From Cytophagaceae bacterium SCN 52-12 (GTDB lineage: Bacteria; Bacteroidota; Bacteroidia; Cytophagales; Spirosomataceae), in the NCBI GenBank assembly GCA_001724175.1, contig MEDT01000076.1, positions 8,619-47,651 on the forward strand: a stretch of 39,033 nt of DNA, in the 5' to 3' direction. The notes beneath the pieces were generated by a model that worked only from the letters and a program-made list of their open reading frames with translations, was not told the DNA's origin and ran no database searches. Both the position numbers and the translations under genes were made by a program. Shown one piece after another: positions 17,593 to 26,726 of this stretch (positions are counted from its first letter, which is position 1; every line of letters starts with the position of its first letter).

Positions 17593-18897
17593 CTATTGCA
17601 TCTTCCTGAGCACACGGTCAGCCGTATCCAGGAACGACCTGACGTCGTCATCTGTATGCACTGCGCTGATATAGCAGAGGCCGCGCCCGATCACCCGCAC
17701 GCCTTCGTCGTGCAGCCCGGCTATCAATCTGCCCAGCTTCGGTTTGTCGAAGCGTAAAGTGCCGCGATAATCTTCGGCCGGCGCTTCTCCGAAAGCGATG
17801 TTAAACATCGGTCCGGGCCCCTGTACAACCAGGTTCTGCCCGGTTTCACGGGCAATGCCGGTCAGTCCTTTGATAATTTCCTGCCCGAGCCGGAACATTC
17901 TCTCGTAGGGTTGTTCCCTTTCCAGCACTTCCATGGTAGCATATGCCGCGGCTACCGTCGGGTTGCCCGAGTTCATGGTACCGGCGTGAATCACTTTGGC
18001 TTCTTCGATCAGGTGCATCCATTCTTTTTTTCCAACGATCGCGCTGATGGGATACCCGCTTGCGAAAGCCTTGGCGAAAATAGAAAGGTCGGGGGTAATG
18101 CCGAAATAGGATTGAGCACCTCCCAGGTGCAGCCTGAAGCCGGTAATAACCTCATCGAAGATCAGGGCAATATGATGCCTGGTGCAGATATCGCGAAGTC
18201 CCTGCAGGAAGCCTTCTTTGGGAACTATGCAGCCATTGTTGCACATAATGGGCTCGGTAATGATGGCGGCGATCTCGTGCCCGTGCTTAGCGATGGTGCT
18301 TTCGACCAGCTCGAGGTCGTTCCAGGGAAGGATAATGAATTCTTCACGGGAAAGCGGCGACAGTCCCTGCGACCAGGGAAATACATTCGGCTCTTCCCTC
18401 GAACCCAGCGCTTCTTCGGAAGGGGTCGAGATGCCCCAGGCTACGTTGTCGAGCCAGCCGTGGTAATGGCCCTCAAACCGGAGGAATTTGTTTTTGCCGG
18501 TTTTGGCGCGGGCCACCCTGAAAGCGGTTTGCACCGCCTCCGATCCATCCAGGCAGAATCGCATGATTTCGGCAGAGGGAATATGCTGGTTCAGCTTTTC
18601 TGCAAGCTCGATCTCCCGGATATGCTGGCCGGCATAAAGCTGGCCGGTTTCCGAATAGGAACGTACAGATTCCAGCACATGCGGATGGGAATGCCCGAGA
18701 ATGAGCGGGCCCTGGCTTAAAGTGAAATCGAGGTATTCGTTGCCATCTACATCGTAGATCCGGCTTCCTTTCGCATGCGAGTAAAAGATGGCATGCGGAT
18801 GATTGTATTTCCGGAATTCCGAGGCGACGCCGCCGGCAAGCACTTTTTTGCTCCTGGCGAGCATCTCTGCGGACTTGCTGTATCTTGAATTTTCCAT
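17593..18897 (-). CDS. class III PLP aminotransferase, glutamate-1-semialdehyde-aminomutase-like
   Basis: This 434-aa fold-type I PLP enzyme is closest in pattern to glutamate-1-semialdehyde 2,1-aminomutase and related omega/beta-amino transferases. Visible features are the N-terminal AGGVASEFR, the phosphate-site DGSEA near 117-121, the HYHG segment (144-147), cofactor-binding D248 (IFDEVITGFR) and the Schiff-base lysine K276 (FAKAFASGYP). Sitting in a catabolic operon away from haem genes, it is unlikely to be HemL. Amino transfer to or from a small aldehyde or beta-keto acid made by the neighbouring dehydrogenase is a reasonable guess. It is separated from the MFS gene by a 105-bp gap containing two hairpins. 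Confidence 0.88.
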   Translation of the reverse strand: MENSRYSKSAEMLARSKKVLAGGVASEFRKYNHPHAIFYSHAKGSRIYDVDGNEYLDFTLSQGPLILGHSHPHVLESVRSYSETGQLYAGQHIREIELAEKLNQHIPSAEIMRFCLDGSEAVQTAFRVARAKTGKNKFLRFEGHYHGWLDNVAWGISTPSEEALGSREEPNVFPWSQGLSPLSREEFIILPWNDLELVESTIAKHGHEIAAIITEPIMCNNGCIVPKEGFLQGLRDICTRHHIALIFDEVITGFRLHLGGAQSYFGITPDLSIFAKAFASGYPISAIVGKKEWMHLIEEAKVIHAGTMNSGNPTVAAAYATMEVLEREQPYERMFRLGQEIIKGLTGIARETGQNLVVQGPGPMFNIAFGEAPAEDYRGTLRFDKPKLGRLIAGLHDEGVRVIGRGLCYISAVHTDDDVRSFLDTADRVLRKMQ

Positions 18898-18947
18898 GAT
18901 CTGTTCGGAAGAAAAGTTATATTAAAGTTGCGGGCCTGTTTTTTAAA

Positions 18948-18993
18948 GTCGCCAAAGGCGACAGAATAGCACTTCGGGACTGAAAGTCCCGAA
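18948..18993. repeat. tandem hairpins between MFS transporter and aminotransferase genes
   Basis: Two perfect inverted repeats lie 10 bp apart: GTCGCC-AAA-GGCGAC (18948-18962) and TTCGGGACT-GAA-AGTCCCGAA (18973-18993). On the transcribed strand the second-reached stem is followed by TTT and then A-rich sequence, so termination would be weak. They may be a REP-like mobile intergenic element, or an intra-operon attenuator that lowers expression of the last four genes. Confidence 0.6.
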
Positions 18994-19002
18994 GAACGGG
19001 AA

Positions 19003-20259
19003 TTATGACCAGTTTTTAATTTTATATCCTTTTATACTGTAATACAGCAAAAACGCATAGCAGGGGATCAGCACGGTAACGGCGACCTGCGGCGTGTCGG
19101 GGTAAATGTCGATCAGTCTTCCGAAGAGAAGCGGGAACAGGCCCCCTCCGACAACCGACATCAGGAGCAACGCAGCGCCGATCTTGGTAAACGAACCGAG
19201 TTCCCTTACTGCCAGTCCCCATATGGTTCCCCATAGCAATGCGGCGCCGAATCCCATAGCGATCAGGAAGCATACCGACGTAAGCCCTGTCGTAACGTAA
19301 GCGCCGATGGCGAGGAATATGCCCAGAATGGATACATATCTCAGGGCCGACTGCTGCGAGATAAACTTAGGGATTACAATAGTGCTGGTAATATACCCGC
19401 CCAGCATGGCATAAAGCGTGTATTCGGCGAAGTGCCTGGCTTCCATCAACGGAATACCCAGCGCCTTGCTGTAAAGGATGATGCAGTCGATCGGTATCAC
19501 CTCGCACGCACCGGCCATGAAAAGGGCAAGTACGCCCAGTACCAGGTAGGGGTATTGCAATACCGAAGTTTTTTTCTGCTGTCCCGGCAGGATTTCGGGT
19601 TCGCCTTGCTCTTCAACGTCCGGGAGCCGGGAAAACCCTACCAGCACCGCAAGAAGTAACAGGATGATCGTAATGACCAGGTATGGATTTACCACTTTCA
19701 GCACATATTCATCCAGTATGGCTGCCCGCTCAACCGCGGAAGCGGTCGAGACAGATTCGACGATGCTGTCGGCGTTGAGCAGGAAAATTGCGCCCAGTAT
19801 CTGCTGGCTTAAAATGCCGGCGGTTTTGTTGGCGACGCCCATAACGCCTACTCTCTGGGCGGTGCTCTCGATCGGGCCTATGATGGCAACGTAAGGATTG
19901 GCTGCCGTCTGCAGGAGCGCAAGGCCCGTGCCGGTAATAAACAGGCCTGTCAGGAACAGTCCGTAAGTACGCGCATAGGCTGCAGGGAGAAAAAGGGCTG
20001 TTCCGACAGCCATTACAATCAGCCCGATGACCATTCCTTTTTTATAGCCGGTCGATCTAAGGATATAGGCAGAGGGTATGGCCATGATAAAGTAGGCGAT
20101 ATAGGAGGCGAATGCTACCCAAAGCGACTGGAAGTTGGTGAGCTCGAGGCAGATCTGGAAGTAGGGTATCAGCACCCCGTTCACCCAGGTGATAAAACCG
20201 AAAACAAAGAAGAGGATGGCGATGATGCCGAGCGCATAGTAATTGGATCTTCCGGACAT
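19003..20259 (-). CDS. MFS transporter, FHS (FucP-like) sugar:proton symporter family
   Basis: This is an inner-membrane secondary transporter with about 12 predicted membrane segments in 418 aa. The opening ILFFVFGFITWVNGVLIPYF and the next block AFASYIAYFIMAIPSAYIL are typical of the fucose/galactose/N-acetylglucosamine FHS group of Bacteroidota. It probably imports the product of periplasmic processing with protons. The start ATG (20259) directly abuts the stop codon of the upstream dehydrogenase gene, so translation is coupled. FHS members mostly carry sugars or amino sugars, which favours a sugar-like substrate, though specificity cannot be read from the sequence. Confidence 0.92.
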   Translation of the reverse strand: MSGRSNYYALGIIAILFFVFGFITWVNGVLIPYFQICLELTNFQSLWVAFASYIAYFIMAIPSAYILRSTGYKKGMVIGLIVMAVGTALFLPAAYARTYGLFLTGLFITGTGLALLQTAANPYVAIIGPIESTAQRVGVMGVANKTAGILSQQILGAIFLLNADSIVESVSTASAVERAAILDEYVLKVVNPYLVITIILLLLAVLVGFSRLPDVEEQGEPEILPGQQKKTSVLQYPYLVLGVLALFMAGACEVIPIDCIILYSKALGIPLMEARHFAEYTLYAMLGGYITSTIVIPKFISQQSALRYVSILGIFLAIGAYVTTGLTSVCFLIAMGFGAALLWGTIWGLAVRELGSFTKIGAALLLMSVVGGGLFPLLFGRLIDIYPDTPQVAVTVLIPCYAFLLYYSIKGYKIKNWS

Positions 20260-21219
20260 CTAGCTGCGGTTAGGGTTCTGGGCAGGATATTCTGCCGCCA
20301 GGTCATATATTTCTTCGTTGAAAGCAGCGAAATTTTCAGCCCAGCAGGAAGCTTCGGAGTCGCTGTAGCTGAAAAGCCCCTGGCCGGTCGATATGCCCCG
20401 CGCACCCGATTCTACGATCTGTTCCATTATTTTGGGGACCCCACAGGAATTGCTCAGCTTTCCGAACAGCGTGTTCATCCCGTGCAGGTCTTCGAGGCCG
20501 AGGTAGTCCCAGCGACGAAATATGCCCATCAGGGTCATCCAGGAGCCGGCGTCATAGCGGAAGCTCCTGTCGATGTCTTCCAGGCTGATGTGATTACCTT
20601 CCACCAGCGCAAATACTTCGCGGAACACTGCGTACATGAGCCTGTTGGTAATAAAACCGGGCAGGTCTTTCCGGAGAATTGTCGGCTCTTTTCGCCAGTG
20701 GCAGGCCATGTCATAAACCTGCTCCGCGTAGGCGGCCCCGGTTTTTTCTCCGCAGATGATTTCCAGGAAGCGCGTTAGGTAAGCCGGTTCGGCCCAATGG
20801 ATCCCCAGGAATCTTTCCGGCGCTGAAACCATTTCCTGGAGAAAGCTGATCGGTATGGCGGAAGTATTGGTCCCAATGACGGCAGCAGGGCTTATTACAG
20901 CGTCTATTTTCTGCAGAACCGCCTGCTTGACCGGGATTTTCTCGATCACGCATTCGATTACCAGCCGGCAGTCTTCCAGTTGCCGGTAATCTTCGGAAAT
21001 GGTAAGCGATGCCAGGGCCTGCTCCAACGGAACGGCCAGCAGCCCGAGCTCGTTGCAGTGCGCGAGCGCCCGGACAATTTTTTCTTCGGCATTGACCATA
21101 TCGCCGGGCGTGGGTGCAATGGCTTTTACGGGATGCCCGGCCGTCAGCATATTGACGACGATACTTCTTCCCATAAGGCCAAGGCCCACAATCCCGACAG
21201 GGATTTCTGAAGGCTTCAA
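20260..21219 (-). CDS. 3-hydroxyacyl-CoA dehydrogenase-family NAD-dependent oxidoreductase
   Basis: This is a single-chain 319-aa beta-hydroxyacid dehydrogenase of the 3HCDH fold, resembling L-gulonate or carnitine 3-dehydrogenases more than fatty-acid enzymes. It has the Rossmann motif GLGLMG (12-17) and a full catalytic set: S120 (TNTSAI), H141 (GIHWAEP), E153 and N192 (GFITNRL). It probably oxidises a beta-hydroxy group on a small acid in the cytoplasm. The start is a TTG at 21219, because no in-frame ATG exists before the nucleotide motif. It begins 11 bp after ridA and abuts the MFS gene. A catalytically altered paralogue lies three genes downstream. Confidence 0.88.
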   Translation of the reverse strand: MKPSEIPVGIVGLGLMGRSIVVNMLTAGHPVKAIAPTPGDMVNAEEKIVRALAHCNELGLLAVPLEQALASLTISEDYRQLEDCRLVIECVIEKIPVKQAVLQKIDAVISPAAVIGTNTSAIPISFLQEMVSAPERFLGIHWAEPAYLTRFLEIICGEKTGAAYAEQVYDMACHWRKEPTILRKDLPGFITNRLMYAVFREVFALVEGNHISLEDIDRSFRYDAGSWMTLMGIFRRWDYLGLEDLHGMNTLFGKLSNSCGVPKIMEQIVESGARGISTGQGLFSYSDSEASCWAENFAAFNEEIYDLAAEYPAQNPNRS

Positions 21220-21230
21220 CAGGTTAAGAA

Positions 21231-21608
21231 TCAGAGTTTTACGATGCAGTCTATTTCTACCTTGATACCCTCGGCCAAAACGGATTGCACGGTGGTCCTG
21301 GCGGGCTTGTGGTTGGGGAAATAGCTGGCATAAACTTTGTTGTACCTGTCGAAGTCAGCGATATCGGAAAGGTGAACAGTGCATTTTACCGCACGGTCAA
21401 GCGAGCCTCCGGCGGCTTCCACGATGGCTTTTACGTTGTCGAGCGTACGGGAAGTTTCTTCCTCGATGCTGCCCAGCACGAATTTGGATGTTTTAAAGTC
21501 GACGGAAGCCTGGCCGCTGACAAAAAGGAACCCGTCGGCAATAACGCCATCGGAATAAGCTCCGGTTACAAATGAGCTTTCGCGGTCGGGATGTGTGATG
21601 GTTTGCAT
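21231..21608 (-). CDS. RidA-family imine/enamine deaminase, cytoplasmic
   Basis: RidA proteins hydrolyse reactive imines and enamines released by PLP enzymes, giving ketoacids and ammonia. The 125-aa protein has the family's VSGQAS block, the catalytic arginine in PARTTVQ and the C-terminal KVEIDCIVKL. It has no signal peptide, so it acts in the cytoplasm. It is the first gene of operon A, with a candidate -7 element 57 bp upstream, and may protect the aminotransferase or another PLP enzyme of the pathway. A second RidA with a signal peptide is encoded at 34339-34878. Confidence 0.93.
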   Translation of the reverse strand: MQTITHPDRESSFVTGAYSDGVIADGFLFVSGQASVDFKTSKFVLGSIEEETSRTLDNVKAIVEAAGGSLDRAVKCTVHLSDIADFDRYNKVYASYFPNHKPARTTVQSVLAEGIKVEIDCIVKL

Positions 21609-21664
21609 AATAACGCCTTAAATTTTTTGAAAATACGGGTATAGGATAGTGATTTTACCTTTTA

Positions 21665-21672
21665 CAAAGGTA
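21665..21672 (-). promoter_or_regulatory. candidate -7 element of operon A
   Basis: The minus strand reads TACCTTTG, matching TAnnTTTG, 57 bp upstream of the ridA ATG and downstream of the susD terminator. No -33 element is seen. Confidence 0.45.
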
Positions 21673-21739
21673 GGCAGACATGCTCTTTTCTTCTACTATT
21701 ATTGTTTGGATAACTGGTATTATTTTATGAGCCTTTATC

Positions 21740-21773
21740 AAAACGGCCTTGCATTCTCTTGCAAGGCCGTTTT
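21740..21773. terminator. bidirectional terminator after the second susD
   Basis: AAAACGGCCTTGC (21740-21752) and GCAAGGCCGTTTT (21761-21773) are perfect 13-bp complements around an 8-nt loop, ending in T4 on both strands. It lies 26 bp past the susD stop and insulates susCD from operon A. Confidence 0.9.
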
Positions 21774-21798
21774 GTCAGAAATGCTTTGACGGAGATTT

Positions 21799-23385
21799 CT
21801 AGTTTTTATCCCACCAGAGCGGAGTGCTGGCTTTGTCCGGACCGCCAAGCAAACCGACAGCAGCGTCTACCGCGGCTTTGTTCGTAGCTTTCTCAGCATC
21901 CGTAAAAGGAAATCTCCGGATGAACTCGGTAGTCGGAATGTCGTTGTTAACAGAATTAACGACATTGTAAAGTTTGGGGAACCTTGTCCTGCGGAACTCG
22001 GCCCATCCTTCACAGCCGTCGGGGAAGACCGCCAGCCATTTTTGAGTTCCGATCTGCTCGCGTTGTTTGGCCTCTGAAGCGGCCCATTTTACGGGAATAT
22101 CGCTGACCGCAGCTGAGTTCATAGCGTCGCCCGGCGCAACCGGCGGAGTAGTACCTTGGATGTAAGTGTCTACGGCAGCCCCGGAAAAGCCCCACGTCGC
22201 CATCGATTCGCGGATACCTTTTTCATATAACTCTTGTGCGCTTCCTCCCATGTTCCATCCGTTTAAAGCTCCTTCCGCGCGGAGGAAGTAGGCTTCAGCA
22301 GCATGCAGGATATCGGCCGGGACGGCCAGCAGGTTTTCCCAGCCGCTTCCGCTTCCTGTATTGCGGATCCAGCGGGAGCCTACGTTAGAGTTATAATCAT
22401 TGGTATTGAGATCCTGCGTTAACTGGGCAGGACTCAGACCATTTCTCAATCCTTCGTAGGTACCGGTCTTAAATGCAGGCTGAAAGAAAACTGTCATACG
22501 CGGATCGTTATACCCTTTCAGTATGGATTCCATCGTTGCGCTCATGCGAAACTCCTGCCATCCTGAAATACGTGAAATGCCGTTTCCATCCCCGCTGGTT
22601 ACTGCGGTGCGCACCATCATGGCGTCGTCGGCAGCGCTCAGCATCACACCAGATGCCACAGCGGCTTCTGCTTCTGTCTTGGCACGTGTCGGATCTACCT
22701 TTGAAATTCTCAACGCGAAGCGTAGCCTAAGCGTATTGGCAAACTTGATCCATTTGTTAAGATCACCTTTAAACATGATATCTGAGGAGCCGAAAGGCTT
22801 GAGCGTTGCATCACCTGCCTTGGTTTTCAAAAGGGTAACTGCGGCGTCCAGTTTTTTGAAGAAATCATCATAGATGACATCCTGCGCGTCGTATTTTACT
22901 GAAGTAGCGGGTATACCTGCATCGAAATAGGGGATCGGCCCGTAGTAGTCGGTTACCCGGCTAAAGGAAAATACCCACCAGATGTTGGCCATCGCATTTT
23001 CAGGTGTTGTTGAATCATAGTTGTCGAGGATGATTCTTAGCTGGGGAACCACCTGGGTGTAGATCGGGTTCCAGTGAGAGCCTATCCAACCCATATTGGT
23101 GTGATACCGATCTGACTGGAAGTTGGGAGTGGTAGTTGCGTAAAACTGGCACCAAAGATCGGCAAACAGGTTGGTTGCGGTCTGGTACGACGGGTGGTAA
23201 GAACCTTGGGACAAAGCCTGGGAGAACATTTTCGGATATTCATTGGGCCCCAGGGTCATGATCTGGGTCTTACTGATATTCAATTCTTCGAAATCCCCCG
23301 TACACCCTCCGGCAACCCACAGTGAAAGCGAAATGGAAGCCGCTCCAAGCGCTTTTTTATATATATTTTTATTAAAAAATGTCAT
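21799..23385 (-). CDS. SusD/RagB-family outer-membrane lipoprotein (second pair)
   Basis: This is the 528-aa lipoprotein partner of the SusC encoded 30 bp upstream. The signal peptide ends in AGGC, placing the lipidated cysteine at residue 28, followed by TGDFEELN. The C-terminus STPLWWDKN matches the other SusD in this window, so the two belong to the same SusD-like 2 subfamily although the bodies differ. As part of the pair centred in the catabolic locus, it probably captures the compound processed by operons A and B, which is inferred from gene order. Confidence 0.93.
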   Translation of the reverse strand: MTFFNKNIYKKALGAASISLSLWVAGGCTGDFEELNISKTQIMTLGPNEYPKMFSQALSQGSYHPSYQTATNLFADLWCQFYATTTPNFQSDRYHTNMGWIGSHWNPIYTQVVPQLRIILDNYDSTTPENAMANIWWVFSFSRVTDYYGPIPYFDAGIPATSVKYDAQDVIYDDFFKKLDAAVTLLKTKAGDATLKPFGSSDIMFKGDLNKWIKFANTLRLRFALRISKVDPTRAKTEAEAAVASGVMLSAADDAMMVRTAVTSGDGNGISRISGWQEFRMSATMESILKGYNDPRMTVFFQPAFKTGTYEGLRNGLSPAQLTQDLNTNDYNSNVGSRWIRNTGSGSGWENLLAVPADILHAAEAYFLRAEGALNGWNMGGSAQELYEKGIRESMATWGFSGAAVDTYIQGTTPPVAPGDAMNSAAVSDIPVKWAASEAKQREQIGTQKWLAVFPDGCEGWAEFRRTRFPKLYNVVNSVNNDIPTTEFIRRFPFTDAEKATNKAAVDAAVGLLGGPDKASTPLWWDKN

Positions 23386-23415
23386 CTTTCCAATATTTTA
23401 AAGTCTCTTGAATGA

Positions 23416-26400
23416 TCAGAAGCTCAATTGTACGTTCAGGCCGATTGTCCTGGTAGTCGGCAAGTTTCCATAGTCGATACCCTGGTAGTTGCCGGCCCCG
23501 AGATTCATATCCGGATCGAAGTTCATTTTACGTTTCTTTAAACCTGGAATGTCCATCGTGGCATATCCCCTGTAAAGGAAGAAGAGATTACGGCCGGTCA
23601 GAGAAACTTTTGCATTTGTAAAGAAACGTTGGTTAGCCAGTGGAATGTTGTATCCGATAGAGAGCTCACGCAGGCGGAAGTTGGTAGTATTGTAGGTAAA
23701 GAACTCTCCCCATGAATAACGTCCCTGGGAGACAGTCTGCCAGAATTGCTCTGCATTTACTTCTATATCATTCGGCTTTCCTTCGTCTTTCCCTACTGCA
23801 GGCAGCAGCCAGCCTCCTTCACGATAGGCCAGGGTGTAATCTGCATTTCCGTCATATGCCAGGTTTGCTTCAGTTCCCGACACCATCTGGCCTCCTACGC
23901 GTCCATCGATCAGGAAGTTCAGGACGAAGTTTTTGTATGCAAAGGAGTTATTCCAGCCAAGCGTAAACTTGGGGTTGAAATTTCCCAGGTATCCGTTAGC
24001 AGCAGAGATCGGCAGTCCTGTGGTATCGTTTACCATGTATTGCCCATTGGCATTTTTAGCCCAGGTATAGCCGTAAAGATCGCCGTATGAGCCTCCCTCA
24101 TGAGCAGCTACACCAGCAGTACGCACCACTGTGGCAATCCAGGCCTGTTTGATGTTTTCGTGCAGCGTTATAATTTTATTGACGTTGCGCGCAAAGTTGA
24201 TATTCGTATTCCAGGTGAAGGCTCCTTCTTTCAAAGGTTGTCCGGACAGCATAATTTCCACGCCTCTGTTGCGGATCTTACCGGCATTGATAAGCTGGGC
24301 CGTAAACCCTGTACCGGTTGGAAGCTGAAGGGTTAGGATCTGGTTTACCGTAAGGCTGTTGTAGTAGGTTGCATCTATACCCAGCCGGCCTCTGAAGAAT
24401 CTCAAATCAACCCCGAATTCTGTAGAAGACGATATTTCAGGCTTGAGGTTTGCATTCGGAAGCGTAGTATTCCTTGTAATGTACCCGCCTGAACCTCCCG
24501 GGTTGTAAACGTAATAGGGTAGCAACTGGTAGGGGCTGGTGTCATTTCCTACCTGCGCAAACGAGCCTCTTATCTTAGCAAAGCTGATCCATTGCGGAAG
24601 CTGTACGGCATCTGACAACAATAAGTTTGCGCCAAATGAAGAATAGAGATACGAGTGAGGAGCGGGAAGGGTAGAAGACCAGTCATTGCGCACAGAACCA
24701 TCGACAGTCAGGTAATCCCTGAATGAAAGCGATGCGGTTCCAAAAACGTATTGGAGCTCTTTTTGCGAAAACGCCGCTATCCTGCTCAGGTTACTGGCGA
24801 AGTTCAGGTCGAACTTGTTGGTTACCGACAAACCTGTTGCCAATCCGCCCGTTTCCTGGTATTTGTTAAAAGTCTGACCGGCGCCAAAGTTGTAGGTAAG
24901 TCCGAAGTCTTTGCCCAGGCTATTACTTCCGGAAAGGATCAGGTCCATATTTCTCTCAATGGTAGAAGCGACATAGTTCTGATACGTACCCCCGGCAGCA
25001 GTTACGTGGACAACGGTACGGTCAGAAAATCCGCGATCCATTAGATCATCGAATGAATCGAAGCTGATGCGTCCCTGTACATTCAGCCAATCGGTAATCT
25101 TGTATTTGGCTGACCCCAGGATCGTAGAACGGTTCCGTGTCTCGTTGTCGAAGGTACGGTTGATGGTCCAGTACGGGTTCATGTAAATACCTGATGAAGT
25201 CCAGTACGTAGGGAAACCTTCCTCATCCTCGAATCTTTTATACTGGTTCAGATCGACGTTTCTCGGGGTTTTTAACAGGTTCATGACTACACCGTTGTTT
25301 TCGCCCGAGTAAGGTCTGTTTTTCAGCTTTTGGTTTACATAGGTGATCTTACCGTCTACTGAAAGGCGTTTGGTAACATCGGCATTGATCCTCAGGTTAA
25401 CCGTATGACGCTGCAGATCGTTGGTAGGAACGATACCCTGGTTCCCGTTGTGCGTATAGGAAAGGTAGGTTCTTATATTTTCCGTCCCGCCAGAAACTCC
25501 GATAGAGTTGTTGGTAGAAATCCCCGTTCTGTAAAAGTCCCTGATGTTGTTGGGATAAGTAGTTTGCTTACCACCCCAACTGCTTTGTCCGTTCGTGGTT
25601 GACTTACCCTCGGCGCCTTGCCCGTATTCGTTCTGGAATGCGGGAAGCAGGAGAGGTGATTCCATTACCACGCCGGAGTTGATGCTCGTCGAAATTTTTC
25701 CGGAAGATCCCTTTTTCGTCGTAATCATGATCACGCCGTTCGCAGCCCGGCTACCGTAGAGTGCCGCCGCCGCAGCACCTTTAAGAACTGTCATCGACTC
25801 GATATCGTCAGGGTTGATATTGGCTGCTCCGTCACTCCTGTTGTAGCCTCCGAAGTCGGAACCCACCTGGCCTCTTATCGTGTTATCGATGGGTACTCCG
25901 TCAACTACGAAAAGGGCATTGTTTCCGCCGGTAATAGACCGGTTTCCCCGGAGTACCACCCTGGTAGGCGAACCGGGTCCTGAAGAACCTTGCGTAACCA
26001 CAAGGCCGGCAACCTTACCGGAAAGGGTATTGACGAAGTTCGCATCTCTCACTTCATTGAGTTGCTTACCTGACAACTGCTGGGCAGAATACGTCAGCGT
26101 TTTGGCTTCCCTTTCGATACCCAGCGCGGTAACCACGATCTCAGACAGCGCGGTCACGTCTTCAGCCATCGTAACATTTACGGTGCTTCTGCCTCCTACT
26201 GCTATATCCTGGGAAATGAACCCGATAAAAGAAAAAGTCAGCGTGGCGTTTCCGGATGGAGCATTCAGGCTATACTCACCATTTACATCGGAGGAGGTTC
26301 CCGTAGTAGTATTCTTCACTACCACGTTTACCCCGGGTAGGGGATTGCCGTTGCTGTCTGACACTTTTCCCGATACCTGGAATGCCTGAGCCGAAACACC

Positions 26401-26469
26401 GAGAGAGAAGAGCAGCATGCTCAACACAGCAGCAGCAGCCCGGTAAACCGGATGCTTTTTTTGTTTCAT
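23416..26469 (-). CDS. SusC/RagA-family TonB-linked outer-membrane transporter (second pair)
   Basis: This is an outer-membrane TonB-dependent channel of about 1017 aa. The preferred start is the ATG at 26469, which yields the signal peptide MKQKKHPVYRAAAAVLSML with cleavage near GVSAQ; an ATG at 26532 would add 21 residues with no signal-like character. It has a carboxypeptidase-regulatory-like domain (PLPGVNVVVKNTTTG), the linker EIVVTALGIEREAKTLTYS, a plug with the VDGVPI segment, a barrel, and a terminal VQLSF. It forms a pair with the SusD 30 bp downstream. A candidate -7 element and an inverted repeat lie upstream. Confidence 0.94.
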   Translation of the reverse strand: MKQKKHPVYRAAAAVLSMLLFSLGVSAQAFQVSGKVSDSNGNPLPGVNVVVKNTTTGTSSDVNGEYSLNAPSGNATLTFSFIGFISQDIAVGGRSTVNVTMAEDVTALSEIVVTALGIEREAKTLTYSAQQLSGKQLNEVRDANFVNTLSGKVAGLVVTQGSSGPGSPTRVVLRGNRSITGGNNALFVVDGVPIDNTIRGQVGSDFGGYNRSDGAANINPDDIESMTVLKGAAAAALYGSRAANGVIMITTKKGSSGKISTSINSGVVMESPLLLPAFQNEYGQGAEGKSTTNGQSSWGGKQTTYPNNIRDFYRTGISTNNSIGVSGGTENIRTYLSYTHNGNQGIVPTNDLQRHTVNLRINADVTKRLSVDGKITYVNQKLKNRPYSGENNGVVMNLLKTPRNVDLNQYKRFEDEEGFPTYWTSSGIYMNPYWTINRTFDNETRNRSTILGSAKYKITDWLNVQGRISFDSFDDLMDRGFSDRTVVHVTAAGGTYQNYVASTIERNMDLILSGSNSLGKDFGLTYNFGAGQTFNKYQETGGLATGLSVTNKFDLNFASNLSRIAAFSQKELQYVFGTASLSFRDYLTVDGSVRNDWSSTLPAPHSYLYSSFGANLLLSDAVQLPQWISFAKIRGSFAQVGNDTSPYQLLPYYVYNPGGSGGYITRNTTLPNANLKPEISSSTEFGVDLRFFRGRLGIDATYYNSLTVNQILTLQLPTGTGFTAQLINAGKIRNRGVEIMLSGQPLKEGAFTWNTNINFARNVNKIITLHENIKQAWIATVVRTAGVAAHEGGSYGDLYGYTWAKNANGQYMVNDTTGLPISAANGYLGNFNPKFTLGWNNSFAYKNFVLNFLIDGRVGGQMVSGTEANLAYDGNADYTLAYREGGWLLPAVGKDEGKPNDIEVNAEQFWQTVSQGRYSWGEFFTYNTTNFRLRELSIGYNIPLANQRFFTNAKVSLTGRNLFFLYRGYATMDIPGLKKRKMNFDPDMNLGAGNYQGIDYGNLPTTRTIGLNVQLSF

Positions 26470-26579
26470 CCTCCGAAACGGGTATTTCAGGGAGGATTCT
26501 GTAGGTAGTAGAAGTTTTGTAATTACCGACATGCTTTTGTCATTTTAGTTGATGGTTGGTTTTATAAGATTGGTTAATA

Positions 26580-26587
26580 CAAATATA
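26580..26587 (-). promoter_or_regulatory. candidate -7 element of the second susCD operon
   Basis: The minus strand reads TATATTTG, matching TAnnTTTG, about 110 bp upstream of the preferred susC start. There is no clear -33 partner. Confidence 0.4.
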
Positions 26588-26687
26588 TTATTCGGTCTTA
26601 TCCTTTCCCTATATTTTTTAGTGTATTAGTGGTATTATCTTTCAAAAAAGAATTTGTAAAGATATAATAATCTCATTATCAGTATAT

Positions 26688-26707
26688 TGTAAATATATGT
26701 ATTTACA
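26688..26707. promoter_or_regulatory. operator-like inverted repeat upstream of the second susCD
   Basis: TGTAAATA-TATG-TATTTACA has perfect 8-bp arms around a 4-bp spacer, about 100 bp upstream of the candidate -7 element. The sequence is AT-rich, so chance is not excluded. It differs from the LacI-type palindrome before the first susCD, implying separate control. Confidence 0.4.
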
Positions 26708-26726
26708 TGTATACGACGCATTAGTC

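Noticed and set aside
17593-18897. HemL in tetrapyrrole synthesis
   Set aside because: No haem gene is near, and the gene is embedded in a catabolic operon with transporter, RidA and dehydrogenases. It is better treated as a related class III aminotransferase.
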